Positions 1-7,726 are shown, counted from the stretch's first letter. The stretch is DNA of 14,992 nt from Cyanobacteriota bacterium (GCA_027482985.1 JAIXVO010000666.1:1-14992); one strand, 5' to 3'. Numbers and translations: made by a program. The notes: generated from the letters alone by a model not told the origin.

Positions 1-1021
1 AGGGTTGATTGGTTTTGCAGATGATGGTTGCCATCGTTGCGGGTTGGGTGGCATCGATCGGGAGGACGGTGCCGGAATAGCTGCTTAAGCCGTCCTGTTT
101 GGGGGTGGCGGTTAACACGGATTGGGTGTTGTTGCGGAGCACTAAGCGATAGGTATACACCGTACTGTGAGACATAACGGAGGCCGATCGCTCCAACTCT
201 TCCAGGGTCGTGGCAAACCGTCCATTGGTTTGATAGAAGCTCTGTTGGGCTTTGTTCATTTGCGCCAGGTAAGCTTCTACTTGCCCTTCTGGGGTCGTTG
301 CGGGCTGCATGGGACTGGCGGGCACAATCGATTGGCTGCTGGCGGTCGTGGAACCTGTGGAACTGGGCACAGTACTTTGTTCGGTATTACCTGCCTGAGA
401 ATTGGTCAGCAGGGCAACGCTACCGCCAATCAAAAATGCCCCTGCACTAACCGCGATCGCCACTTTATATTGATTCGGCACTGTCGCCCAGCTGGAGTTG
501 CCCTGCTGCCAGGACTGTAAACACTGTTGCCATTGGCGCACGAATGCGGGTTGAGCCTGTTTCGCTGGCACTGATCGCCGGTGCGTGGCAGGACGCGCGA
601 CTGGGGCGGCGACCGGGGCGGGCGGATTGAGATGGGGCAATGTGGTTTGACTACTGACTGCGGGAGCGGCGGCAGGTCGGGGCACAGTGGGCTGGGGGGA
701 CGAACTGGCTCCGCGATCAGCCGCCACACTCCCCGTCATAAAGCTCTCGACCCAGAGCGGCGCATTTTGTCCAGCTTTACGAGCATACAGTTTGACCCGT
801 TGAAAGGATTGTGTCCCTAAACTGCCCAACCCATTTCGCACGAAACTCGCGATCGCCGATTGACTGAGATTGTGTTCAGATGTAAACACAATATGCAAAC
901 AGTCATCCTGCAATTGCGTTCTGGCGACCACCCCTTTGGGTTCCAAAACCAAATTCATCAGCGCCGCGATCGCCTGTGCATTGCCTTGCTTGGCAAGCTC
1001 CAATAAGTTCGCCTGAGTCAT
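1..1021 (-). CDS. Type IV pilin-like G/H family protein, C-terminus cut by window edge
   Basis: This is an open frame of 340 codons from an ATG at 1019-1021 to the left edge with no stop, so the gene is partial. Residues 1-95 form a small N-terminal domain (MTQANLLELAKQGNAQAI at the start) that I recall from other cyanobacterial proteins. Residues about 105-160 are a Pro/Ala/Ser-rich linker. Residues about 184-206 (YKVAIAVSAGAFLIGGSVALL) are a single membrane helix, followed by a Thr/Ser-rich spacer. From about residue 228 there is a segment with AQMNKAQQSFYQTNGRFA and TTLEELERSA, which is the pattern of the cyanobacterial pilin G/H domain. The membrane helix is internal and no prepilin peptidase site is visible at the N-terminus, so it is probably a bitopic membrane protein rather than a processed pilin. 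This placement is inferred. No strong ribosome site precedes the ATG. The gene is divergent from the ABC ATPase gene. Confidence 0.8.
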   Translation of the reverse strand, partial: MTQANLLELAKQGNAQAIAALMNLVLEPKGVVARTQLQDDCLHIVFTSEHNLSQSAIASFVRNGLGSLGTQSFQRVKLYARKAGQNAPLWVESFMTGSVAADRGASSSPQPTVPRPAAAPAVSSQTTLPHLNPPAPVAAPVARPATHRRSVPAKQAQPAFVRQWQQCLQSWQQGNSSWATVPNQYKVAIAVSAGAFLIGGSVALLTNSQAGNTEQSTVPSSTGSTTASSQSIVPASPMQPATTPEGQVEAYLAQMNKAQQSFYQTNGRFATTLEELERSASVMSHSTVYTYRLVLRNNTQSVLTATPKQDGLSSYSGTVLPIDATQPATMATIICKTNQP

Positions 1022-1197
1022 GCTCAACCCCGCCACACGTAAGAGTAGAAAGAATTTTTATCAAGATACTCGCAAACTCCCAAATGGGAACAAAATCATG
1101 AGATTGTTTCGTTGTTCGTTAAAGTAATAGCAATACTCCGAGTCGGGTCTAACCCAACTTCGCTGTGCGTGTTCAATCCCTCCCTGCGGCTGTCTCT

Positions 1198-1944
1198 ATG
1201 TCACTCAATGTGTCCCCACCGATCCTCATTGCCGAGGATGTGCACAAGTGGTACGGCAAGTTTCATGTCTTAAAAGGCGTTAGTCTAACAGTCAATCTGG
1301 GCGAAGTCGTGGTCATTATGGGGCCGTCCGGCTCCGGCAAATCGACCTTTATCCGCACGTTTAACGCCCTGGAAGAATATCAGCAAGGCCGCATCACCAT
1401 CGATGGCATGGAACTCACCAGCGACTTGCGCCAGATCGAAGCCATCCAGCGGGAAGTGGGGATGGTATTTCAACAATTCAACTTATTTCCCCATCTGACC
1501 GTGATAGAGAACATCACCCTGGCCCCGCGTTGGGTGCGCAAACGGTCGAAAGCCGAAGCCCAGGAAGTTGCCCTGCAATTGCTCGAACGGGTGGGCATTT
1601 TGGAGCAAGCCCACAAGTATCCCGGGCAATTATCGGGAGGCCAACAACAACGAGTCGCGATCGCCCGGGCCCTCGCCATGCAACCCAAAGTCATGCTGTT
1701 TGATGAACCCACCTCCGCCCTCGACCCCGAAATGGTGCGCGAAGTCCTGGATGTCATGCGTTCCCTGGCGCGATCGGGCATGACCATGATTGTCGTCACT
1801 CATGAAGTTGGCTTTGCCCGCGAAGTCGCCGATCGCATCGTGTTGATGGATGGTGGCCTAATGATCGAAACCGCTGCCCCCACCGACTTCTTTCAAAATC
1901 CCCAGGAAGACCGGACACGGCGATTTTTGGCGCAGATTTTGTGA
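1198..1944 (+). CDS. Polar amino acid ABC transporter ATP-binding protein (GlnQ/BgtA-like)
   Basis: A 248-aa ATPase that would power uptake of amino acids on the cytoplasmic face of the inner membrane. All nucleotide-binding motifs are intact: Walker [10 protein letters not shown] (42-50), Q-loop FQQFN (91-95), signature LSGGQQQR (145-152), Walker B VMLFDEP (165-171), D-loop SALD (173-176) and switch His202. [20 protein letters not shown] and the LFPHLTV segment are typical of the GlnQ/HisP polar amino acid subfamily; the closest named cyanobacterial relative would be BgtA. An in-frame GTG at 1165 would add 11 residues. I prefer ATG 1198 because family members begin a few residues before the first strand, but neither start has a clear ribosome site. 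No permease or binding-protein gene is adjacent, so it must serve subunits encoded elsewhere. The symbol is left blank because GlnQ and BgtA cannot be separated by sequence alone. Confidence 0.92.
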   Translation: MSLNVSPPILIAEDVHKWYGKFHVLKGVSLTVNLGEVVVIMGPSGSGKSTFIRTFNALEEYQQGRITIDGMELTSDLRQIEAIQREVGMVFQQFNLFPHLTVIENITLAPRWVRKRSKAEAQEVALQLLERVGILEQAHKYPGQLSGGQQQRVAIARALAMQPKVMLFDEPTSALDPEMVREVLDVMRSLARSGMTMIVVTHEVGFAREVADRIVLMDGGLMIETAAPTDFFQNPQEDRTRRFLAQIL

Positions 1945-1953
1945 GGGGAAGAC

Positions 1954-2111
1954 AGGAGTCAGGAGCCAGAAGTCAGAAGCCAGAAGCGAAGATGCAATCG
2001 TTGGTGGCACTCCTCACACCCCTTCATTCCCGCCCACCTTTTTGCTCCCTTCACTTCTTTTTCCCTTCCGCTCTCTCCCTTTCGATTCCTGACTCCTGAC
2101 TCCTGACTCCT
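1954..2111. repeat. Inverted array of 7-bp repeats (AGGAGTC / GACTCCT)
   Basis: The left arm holds five tandem heptamers, AGGAGTC, AGGAGCC, AGAAGTC, AGAAGCC and AGAAGCG (1954-1988). The right arm holds GATTCCT followed by three GACTCCT units (2084-2111). GACTCCT is the exact reverse complement of AGGAGTC, so the arms can pair over about 28 bp. The 95 bases between them are pyrimidine-rich on this strand. Short tandemly repeated heptamers of this kind are known in cyanobacterial intergenic DNA. It lies directly after the ABC ATPase stop and could end transcription or stabilise mRNA, but no function is shown. Confidence 0.8.
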
Positions 2112-2223
2112 TCTTCACAACCATTTGATTTCCCACTGGTAACCATAGGGAATCACAGTGGTCGAATTGGGTCTAGAAGCTTAACAATTCTAAGGGTAGC
2201 TTCACATTTCTTAAGGTTTACTT

Positions 2224-2853
2224 ATGCGTATTCAATCGTTTGCCCCCTCACTCAAATCTTTAGTAGCGGTTCTGGCGATCGCGGCCACGGGTAGCTTGCT
2301 CAGCTTGCCAGCTGAAGCCAAAACTTGCGACAGTGCTGCCAAAGCCAATAAGACTGTCGTGCAACCTGTGAACAACACAGGTTCTGTGATCGTGCCCACG
2401 TCGGTTGAACTGGCTGAGACGGCAACCAAGACCAAAGCAGCTGGCACAATTGTGGATGTGGCAGCCTCGAATGCTTCCTTCAAAACTTTGGTCACAGCGG
2501 TGAAAGCGGCGGGTCTGGTCGAGGTGTTATCGGGTAAAGGCCCTTTCACCGTGTTTGCTCCCACTGATGCGGCTTTTGCAGCCCTCCCGAAAGGCACTCT
2601 GGAAATGCTATTGAAGCCAGAAAACAAAGCAAAATTGCAAAAAGTCTTGACTTACCACGTGTTGGCTGGAGAAGTGAAGTCGTCGGCCATCAAGCCCGGT
2701 CAAGTGAAGACTGTAGAAGGACAGTCCGTCACCCTCAGCACGATGGGCAAGAAAGTGAAAGTCAATAATGCGAATGTGACCACAGCGGATGTTAAAGCCA
2801 GCAACGGCGTGATTCACGTGATCGATCGCGTGATCCTGCCCCCTAACCTCTAA
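2224..2853 (+). CDS. Secreted fasciclin (FAS1) domain protein
   Basis: A 209-aa protein. Residues 1-32 are a Sec signal peptide: a basic start, a hydrophobic core [16 protein letters not shown], and a likely cut after AEA at 30-32, giving a mature protein starting KTCDS. A low-complexity Thr/Ala/Val linker (33-72) follows. One FAS1 domain covers about 74-206, with the H1 motif [11 protein letters not shown] (108-118), the central YH pair (144-145) and the H2 motif [12 protein letters not shown] (195-206). The family mediates adhesion or matrix contacts outside the cytoplasm; the ligand here is unknown. The gene stands alone, with its own upstream region and a hairpin terminator behind it. The 110 bp upstream contain an imperfect operator-like pair, CCACTG (2133-2138) and CAGTGG (2156-2161), which is weak evidence for control. 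Confidence 0.92.
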   Translation: MRIQSFAPSLKSLVAVLAIAATGSLLSLPAEAKTCDSAAKANKTVVQPVNNTGSVIVPTSVELAETATKTKAAGTIVDVAASNASFKTLVTAVKAAGLVEVLSGKGPFTVFAPTDAAFAALPKGTLEMLLKPENKAKLQKVLTYHVLAGEVKSSAIKPGQVKTVEGQSVTLSTMGKKVKVNNANVTTADVKASNGVIHVIDRVILPPNL

Positions 2854-2956
2854 TCTCAGCAGTTCCAATCCAGTAGCGGGTTTGGTTCAAGTTGTGAGGG
2901 TTGGCATGAAGGCTTTCTGCCGCCCTTGCGAAGACATCAAATTCGCCGCTGATCCG

Positions 2957-2998
2957 TCAGGTAGAGGGCACCATCGATCTCCTTCTACCTGATTTGTT
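2957..2998 (+). terminator. Intrinsic terminator after the FAS1 gene
   Basis: TCAGGTAGA (2957-2965) pairs exactly with TCTACCTGA (2984-2992) across an 18-nt loop, and the plus strand then reads TTTGTTG. It lies between convergent genes. The T-rich tail is only on the plus-strand side, so it mainly serves the FAS1 gene. Confidence 0.6.
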
Positions 2999-3004
2999 GA
3001 CTGA

Positions 3005-4327
3005 TCAGTGGTTCAGTTCAATCAGTAAGTATCCTTGCTGAGTCAGAACCGTCAGTTGGGGTTTGAGCAGTTCGAACACTTCTGCTTCGGTCGTCGGTTC
3101 TAGGGTGAGCAGATTAAGCGGGCGTAGTTTTTGCCAGCGGTGGGCGATCGCAAGCATCGGTTGGGGCGCATCGAGGAGCGGTAGCAGGGTTGCCGTGAGT
3201 AAACTATCTAAATTGAACGTTTCGGATGTGCGATTTAAGTATTTGCTGATTTCAAAATAGCTGGCAGCCACGATCGCCTGCGTCATCTCCTCCTTAACTT
3301 GAGGGACTCGTAGTTGGGGGTAGAAATGCACGGTTGCCTGCTGCCACTGCTCATCTGTCCAATCATCGAGTGATGTATAGGGTTGAGCCTGCCCCGGATG
3401 CCCACACCAAAGATCCAACAAGCGATGAATTGGGTGAATTAACTCATACAAATGCAGTTGTTCCTCAACGCTTTTGTCGGCCAGCAGCAAGCCCACTTCT
3501 AAAGGGAGGTTACTGAAATCTTTGAACAGATCCACCAAATCCCACTGCCACCAATCCACCATGTTGATAAATTCCAGATCAGCAGCCCGCAGAATGTCGA
3601 AAAACTGAGGCATGGTGATGCCTTTGTCGCCTCGCAGCAAATGGTTGGCGAGTAGCGCATCGTCATCTGTGTTATATGTCGGTTGCCAGGTGCGAGCTTT
3701 CACCGTCACAGCGTCTTGCAGTTCTCTCATGATGGCTCGGACGATCGCAAAGTCTGACTCGACTGGCGTTTGTTCCATGATCCCCAGACTCGCAAAAAAT
3801 TCCTGAGCTTGGTGAATGATGCCTCGTTGAAACCGACTGTGGTAGTTGGCCCGAATCATGCCGTCTGGTTGTAGGACTGATTTCATGGCTTGTAATCCTT
3901 GGACTGGGTCATTCAGCAAGTACAGCACTTCATCACAATTGATATAGTCAAATTTCATGCCTAACTGGGGTAACTCCTCAATGGTCATCGCATGAAATTC
4001 GAAATTTTCAACGCCGTGATACTTGAGCCGTGCTTGCGCCAATTCCACCGACTTTTCCGATAAATCGATCCCGACAATTTTGGCTCCTGGATTGGCGATC
4101 GCCAACGATAGGGCTTTGTAACCGGAGCCGCAACCCGCATCTAAAATAATTTTTCCCGTTGGCTCAATTACCCGCTGAGTCCGATGATAGTGAGCCACAA
4201 CCAGGTCATGGCAGTACAGGTACTTGATATCGCCTTTCGGGGAGTGTTCCAGTTCAATTCTGGGATAGGGGGCAGTATCAAATTGTTGGCGTAGTTTCTC
4301 TAATAACTCAGCAGATTGGTCAACCAT
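3005..4327 (-). CDS. Class I SAM-dependent methyltransferase with C-terminal helical region
   Basis: A 440-aa protein starting MVDQSAELLEKLRQQF. The Rossmann methyltransferase core occupies about residues 45-165: motif I LDAGCGSGY (62-70), the acidic ribose contact GIDLS (86-90, Asp88), and NCDEVLYLLND (130-140) at the end of the next core strand. Residues about 190-440 form a long, mostly helical extension that I cannot assign, so the methyl acceptor is unknown. The frame stays open upstream to 4651, which would give 548 aa, but that extension is Cys/Arg-rich, unlike the family, and overlaps the divergent nucleotidyltransferase gene. The start at 4327 has an AGGAGA ribosome site 8 nt before it, which decides the choice. 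The gene is convergent with FAS1 and divergent from rfaE2, with 109 bp between the two chosen starts. Confidence 0.88.
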   Translation of the reverse strand: MVDQSAELLEKLRQQFDTAPYPRIELEHSPKGDIKYLYCHDLVVAHYHRTQRVIEPTGKIILDAGCGSGYKALSLAIANPGAKIVGIDLSEKSVELAQARLKYHGVENFEFHAMTIEELPQLGMKFDYINCDEVLYLLNDPVQGLQAMKSVLQPDGMIRANYHSRFQRGIIHQAQEFFASLGIMEQTPVESDFAIVRAIMRELQDAVTVKARTWQPTYNTDDDALLANHLLRGDKGITMPQFFDILRAADLEFINMVDWWQWDLVDLFKDFSNLPLEVGLLLADKSVEEQLHLYELIHPIHRLLDLWCGHPGQAQPYTSLDDWTDEQWQQATVHFYPQLRVPQVKEEMTQAIVAASYFEISKYLNRTSETFNLDSLLTATLLPLLDAPQPMLAIAHRWQKLRPLNLLTLEPTTEAEVFELLKPQLTVLTQQGYLLIELNH

Positions 4328-4335
4328 GCGTGGTT

Positions 4336-4341
4336 TCTCCT
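4336..4341 (-). promoter_or_regulatory. Ribosome binding site fixing the methyltransferase start
   Basis: On the minus strand AGGAGA lies 8 nt upstream of the ATG at 4325-4327. It is one of the few good Shine-Dalgarno matches in the window and argues against the 108-residue longer reading. Confidence 0.7.
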
Positions 4342-4436
4342 GTGAACAGTAGCCCCGGTATGGGATGCTAGATAGGAACGTTGTACTCAAGGGTGCCCGC
4401 ATCCCGCTAGCTTGTTTCAAGGATAAACACGATCGC

Positions 4437-4952
4437 ATGATTTCCGATCGCACAATTTCTGGGTTGTATACCGTCGCCGCCTTACAGCAAGCCCTACAGG
4501 CCGATCCGCAGCGGTGGCGGCCACTCGTTTTCACCAACGGTTGTTTTGACCGGTTACACGCCGGACATGTGCGGTATTGGCAAGCCGCCAAAGCCTGTGG
4601 TCGGACGTTAGTGGTGGGCTTGAACAGCGATCGCTCCGTCGGGCTGATCAAACCCCAACCGCCCGGTGCTCCAGTTCGCCCGATTGTGCCGGAAGCCCAA
4701 CGGGCCGAAGTTTTAGCCGCTCTGAAAGCCGTCGATGGCGTGGTAATTTTTGGTGAACCTACCGCCAGTGACCTGATCGCCGCCCTGCAACCAGATGTTT
4801 ATGTCAAAGGCGGCGACTATACGATCTCCACCTTGCCCGAAGCTCAAGTTGTGCACAGCTATGGGGGCAAAGTGGAGTTGATTCAAATCGAAGTTCCCAG
4901 TTCCACCTCTGCCATTATTCAAAAAATTTTGCACCCCGCTGCGTCTGTGTGA
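4437..4952 (+). CDS. rfaE2: RfaE2-like adenylyltransferase (heptose 1-phosphate nucleotidyltransferase family)
   Basis: A 171-aa cytidylyltransferase-fold enzyme. Nucleotide-binding motifs are VFTNGCFDRLHAGHVRYW (31-48, with HAGH at 41-44), VVGLNSDRSV (59-68), EAQRAEVLAAL (86-96), PDVYVKGGDY (119-128) and a C-terminal SSTSAI (155-160) in place of the family's ST-S/T-II. Family members transfer AMP from ATP to heptose 1-phosphate, giving ADP-heptose for lipopolysaccharide. Here the partner kinase domain is absent, so it is a stand-alone RfaE2 type; the exact sugar is inferred. An in-frame ATG at 4365 would add 24 residues, but it lacks a ribosome site and the added residues are not family-like. 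The ATG at 4437 has AAGGA about 13 nt upstream. It lies 39 bp before gun4, likely in one transcript. Confidence 0.85.
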   Translation: MISDRTISGLYTVAALQQALQADPQRWRPLVFTNGCFDRLHAGHVRYWQAAKACGRTLVVGLNSDRSVGLIKPQPPGAPVRPIVPEAQRAEVLAALKAVDGVVIFGEPTASDLIAALQPDVYVKGGDYTISTLPEAQVVHSYGGKVELIQIEVPSSTSAIIQKILHPAASV

Positions 4953-4991
4953 TTCCCACCTCATTTTTGAACTTTCTTCAAACTGCTGAAA

Positions 4992-5759
4992 ATGAACACT
5001 TTTTCTACCCCTTCTGTTGGTGCTGATCCCAATTCTTCGGCCAGCGATCGCCTCGCTGCGGAATTGACTCGCCTACAAACCACGCCCGCCAAAAATCTGT
5101 CGCCTTTGATCACTCAACTTGGGGCGGATGCCGTCGGTCAAGCCGCTTTGATGCAGTACTTGCAAACCCGTTACCAAAGCGCCACGAATTCAGCCTCAGC
5201 GGTAACAATCGATTTGATCGCGGGCAAAATCTATCAAACCTTGTTTCAGTCCGCTGCGCCCGCCGCCCTCGACTTTCTCCAGACGCACTTTCCCACGGGA
5301 GTGGTACCGCTGCGATCGCAGGTTGGAATCGACTACCAGCCACTGCAAATGCTGCTAGCCCAGCAGGAATTTCAAGCTGCCGACCAACTCACTCTGCAAA
5401 ACATGTGTGAACTGGCGGGAGCCACTGCCGTGCAGCGTAAGTGGATTTACTTTACCGAAGTCGAGCAATTCCCGGCGATCGACCTGCAAACGATCAACGC
5501 CCTCTGGTTAGTCTATTCCGAAGGGAAATTTGGGTTCTCCGTACAACGCGATCTCTGGCTCAGTCTAGGGCAAAACTGGGATAAACTCTGGCCCAAAATT
5601 GGCTGGAAAGACGGGAACAACTGGACTCGCTATCCCCAGGGCTTCACCTGGGATCTGACTGCACCCAAAGGGCATCTCCCCCTCTCCAACCAACTGCGCG
5701 GCGTGCGGGTGATGGCATCCTTGCTGGCACATCCGGCCTGGAGTTCTGACCATCCGTAA
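4992..5759 (+). CDS. gun4: Gun4, porphyrin-binding cofactor of magnesium chelatase
   Basis: A 255-aa protein. Residues about 20-105 are the helical N-terminal domain (LTRLQTTPAKNLSPLITQLG, then GKIYQTLFQ) found in cyanobacterial Gun4. Residues about 112-232 are the GUN4 core: IDYQPLQMLLAQQEFQAADQ, then EVEQFPAIDLQTINALW, YSEGKFGFSVQRDLWLSLG, WTRYPQGFTWDL and APKGHLPL. In the family the core binds protoporphyrin IX and Mg-protoporphyrin IX and stimulates the ChlH-containing Mg-chelatase, the entry to chlorophyll synthesis. Length and architecture match Synechocystis Gun4 (sll0558, about 233 aa), with a somewhat longer Ser/Pro-rich N-terminus. There is no Shine-Dalgarno before the ATG. Single-domain GUN4 homologues of unknown role also exist, but the N-terminal domain here favours true Gun4. 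Confidence 0.93.
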   Translation: MNTFSTPSVGADPNSSASDRLAAELTRLQTTPAKNLSPLITQLGADAVGQAALMQYLQTRYQSATNSASAVTIDLIAGKIYQTLFQSAAPAALDFLQTHFPTGVVPLRSQVGIDYQPLQMLLAQQEFQAADQLTLQNMCELAGATAVQRKWIYFTEVEQFPAIDLQTINALWLVYSEGKFGFSVQRDLWLSLGQNWDKLWPKIGWKDGNNWTRYPQGFTWDLTAPKGHLPLSNQLRGVRVMASLLAHPAWSSDHP

Positions 5760-5765
5760 TTCTTC

Positions 5766-5787
5766 CCGATTCTGTCGGTAGTTTTTT
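5766..5787 (+). terminator. Possible weak terminator after gun4
   Basis: CCGA (5766-5769) and TCGG (5775-5778) form a short 4-bp stem, followed after three bases by six T (5782-5787). The stem is short, so this is a tentative call. Confidence 0.35.
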
Positions 5788-5918
5788 CAAAGTTCCGTAA
5801 TCTCCCCTGACTGCAAAGCGTTCATCCACGGATTGCCCTGGGAATGCTGGGTGGTAGATAGATAAAAATTTCCCTATCTGCTTTAGCTTTCAGCCACATA
5901 CGGGGGTCACGAGTCAGT

Positions 5919-7346
5919 ATGATCAGTCAGGAAAAGCGGTTATTTTGTCGCCTGGATGGGTTGACGGCTGAGGCTCGTGAGCAGCAGCGCCTGCAGGCCA
6001 TGACCCAGCTAGGACTCCTGCAAGCAGAAAGTATTCCGATCTTTGAAGAGGCGACCCAAACCGCTGCCCAAACCTTAGAGATGCCCATTTGCTTTCTGGG
6101 GTTGATGCAACCTGACCGGGAGCGCTTCAAGTCGGCGATCGGCTTATCTCGACTGGGTTTAATGAACGAATTGGCCTCTCTGCGTCAACTGCCCCGCCTG
6201 GAAACCTTCAGCACGCACGTTGTGGATAGCCAACACCTGCTGATCATTGAAGACACCCTGGCGCATCCCGCCTTCGCCAATCAACTGCTGGTCAATCAAT
6301 ACGGCATTCGCTCGTTTATGGGTGCACCGCTAATGACCGCATCTGGTTGGTGTATTGGGACGCTTGCCGTGATGGATACAACGCCGCGCACCTTTACCCA
6401 AAAGGATGCCGAGTTTTTGGCACTGATGGCGCGTTGGAGTATGAGCGAATATGAGCGATCGCACGCCAGCACCAGTACCGCGATCGCCAACCCAACTGCC
6501 GCGATCGCCGATTTGAATACCAGTCCGATGTCCATTTCCGGCCAACTCCGGGTCGATTTACTGAGTCACTTAGCCCAAGAACTGCGCACTCCGTTAACCT
6601 CAGTCATGGGCATGGCCAGTGTCTTAAACCGGGAAATTTACGGCCCCCTGACTAGCAAACAGAAAGAATATCTCAACATTATTCATCACAGTGGGCAGTA
6701 CTTGCTGTCCTTGATGAGCGAGATTGTAGAACTCTCAGAATTCAAAGAATCCCACCAGAGTTTGAACCTGGCCTCGGTTGATATTGAAATGTTATGCCAG
6801 CAGGCGATTAACACACTAGAACATGCCGCTCAACGGCGAGAGCAAAAAATTCGGCTGACGGTAGAACCGAATCGCCGCATCTGGCCTGTAGACAAAGACA
6901 AAGTCCGGCAAATGCTGTATCACTTGATTTTTAGTGTGATTCAGTCTTCCACAGCAGGCAGTGTGATTCGCCTCCATATTTCTCGCCGGGAAAACAATTT
7001 AGTCCTATCCATTTGGGTCTCTCATCCCTGGTTGGGTGAAGGGTTGCCCTATTTGGAAAGTCGGTCTGAAGCGGCACTCGTGACGGCCCCAGCGAATGGC
7101 AAACACCACTACGAACTGGAAGAGGGCATTCTACTACCGTTAGAAAAAAATGAGGACTACCCGCCGAAACGCCTGAATCTTACGGCGGATGCCCAACAGC
7201 CCTTACCCCGCCAGAATTTGGGACTCTTGCTCTGTCAACAACTGGCGGAACTCCATCAGGGGTATATTACGGTGCAGGGTGATGGCGAAACAGGCTCCCG
7301 GTATATCATCAGCCTGCCGCGCTTAACTGAAACGGGCGAGAATTAG
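5919..7346 (+). CDS. GAF-domain histidine-kinase-like protein with degenerate catalytic motifs
   Basis: A 475-aa soluble protein with no membrane helix. Residues about 37-175 are a GAF sensor domain; there is no bilin-type Cys in the usual position. An Ala/Thr/Ser linker (181-205) leads to a dimerisation region with LLSHLAQELRTPLTSVMG (214-231). The usual HELRTPL reads QELRTPL, so Gln220 (codon CAA at 6576-6578) occupies the phospho-acceptor position. The ATPase region (about 285-468) also departs from consensus: the N-box site reads MLYHLIFSVIQ without Asn, DxGxG is replaced by WVSHPWLGEG (366-375), and the G2 site reads RQNLGLLLC (431-439). I recall related cyanobacterial proteins with the same QELRTPL, so it is probably a conserved pseudokinase or regulatory scaffold rather than a decayed gene. 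The ligand and partner are unknown. Confidence 0.85.
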   Translation: MISQEKRLFCRLDGLTAEAREQQRLQAMTQLGLLQAESIPIFEEATQTAAQTLEMPICFLGLMQPDRERFKSAIGLSRLGLMNELASLRQLPRLETFSTHVVDSQHLLIIEDTLAHPAFANQLLVNQYGIRSFMGAPLMTASGWCIGTLAVMDTTPRTFTQKDAEFLALMARWSMSEYERSHASTSTAIANPTAAIADLNTSPMSISGQLRVDLLSHLAQELRTPLTSVMGMASVLNREIYGPLTSKQKEYLNIIHHSGQYLLSLMSEIVELSEFKESHQSLNLASVDIEMLCQQAINTLEHAAQRREQKIRLTVEPNRRIWPVDKDKVRQMLYHLIFSVIQSSTAGSVIRLHISRRENNLVLSIWVSHPWLGEGLPYLESRSEAALVTAPANGKHHYELEEGILLPLEKNEDYPPKRLNLTADAQQPLPRQNLGLLLCQQLAELHQGYITVQGDGETGSRYIISLPRLTETGEN

Positions 7347-7388
7347 CGTTGTCGGGGATGAAACTGGCATTGCCAGTGACTCTAAACC

Positions 7389-7415
7389 AAGGGAGGGGCG
7401 ATCGCCTCTCCTTTT
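7389..7415 (+). terminator. Strong intrinsic terminator with HIP1 at its apex
   Basis: An 11-bp stem pairs 7389-7399 with 7404-7414 (two G-T wobbles) around a GATC loop, and its 3' arm ends in TTTT (7412-7415). The apex is a GCGATCGC octamer. It ends transcription of the histidine-kinase-like gene. A smaller 6-bp hairpin, ACTGGC/GCCAGT, lies just upstream at 7363-7377. Confidence 0.75.
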
Positions 7416-7417
7416 GT

Positions 7418-7502
7418 GTTAACTAAATATTAAGAAATTCACTAAATTTAATAGCCAGTTACGTTTGTTCCAGGTAAGGTTAAGAAAAGTTGAGGATTAT
7501 CC
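7418..7502 (+). promoter_or_regulatory. Promoter region and ribosome site of the ssl1498-family gene
   Basis: This AT-rich region between a terminator and the ATG at 7503 holds repeated TTAA motifs. GTTAACTA (7418) and ATTAAGAA (7429) are 11 bp apart, and TTAAGAAA recurs exactly at 7430-7437 and 7480-7487. Direct repeats with about one helical turn of spacing are typical of OmpR-type regulators; the match to published Pho-box or HLR1 consensus is only partial. A good ribosome site, GAGGA (7492-7496), lies 6 nt before the ATG. Confidence 0.45.
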
Positions 7503-7673
7503 ATGCGATATACAGTCGAAGACGGTGGGCGCTTAAATAACTATGCGGTTGAACCCAAAATGTACCAAGCAGAGCCGCCCAGCACCTCCCAAAAGCGGAA
7601 TTATTTGATTCTTGGGACTGTGGGTGTAGTCCTGGTTGGATTGCTGGTTGTGGTTGCCGCATCAGTGTCTTAG
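7503..7673 (+). CDS. ssl1498-family light-harvesting-like small membrane protein
   Basis: A 56-aa protein. The N-terminus MRYTVEDGGRLNNYAVEPK (1-19) and the following QAEPPSTSQKRNY are the hallmark of the ssl1498 family, small cyanobacterial proteins annotated as light-harvesting-like. Residues about 35-55 form one hydrophobic helix, LILGTVGVVLVGLLVVVAAS. A single thylakoid membrane helix with a cytoplasmic N-terminal segment is the likely topology. There is no obvious chlorophyll-binding ExxNxR motif, so pigment binding is not supported by the sequence. It has its own promoter region, a clear ribosome site, and a hairpin behind it, so it is probably monocistronic. Confidence 0.85.
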   Translation: MRYTVEDGGRLNNYAVEPKMYQAEPPSTSQKRNYLILGTVGVVLVGLLVVVAASVS

Positions 7674-7726
7674 GCCGATCGCTGGAGGTTACTCCCAACT
7701 GTACAAATGCCCCCATTTATGTTGCG

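Noticed and set aside
167..820. Plus- and minus-strand open frames inside the pilin G/H gene
   Set aside because: Low-complexity translations (Gly/Arg/Pro-rich) that are shadows of the minus-strand gene running from 1021 to the left edge.
1951..2111. CRISPR array
   Set aside because: Repeats are only 7 bp, have no spacers, and face each other in inverted orientation.
4365..4436. Longer start for the RfaE2-like gene
   Set aside because: There is no ribosome site before 4365 and the extra 24 residues do not look like the family; the start at 4437 gives a normal-length enzyme.
4328..4651. N-terminal extension of 108 residues for the minus-strand methyltransferase
   Set aside because: The extension is Cys/Arg-rich and unlike the family, overlaps the divergent nucleotidyltransferase gene, and the internal start at 4327 has a good AGGAGA ribosome site.
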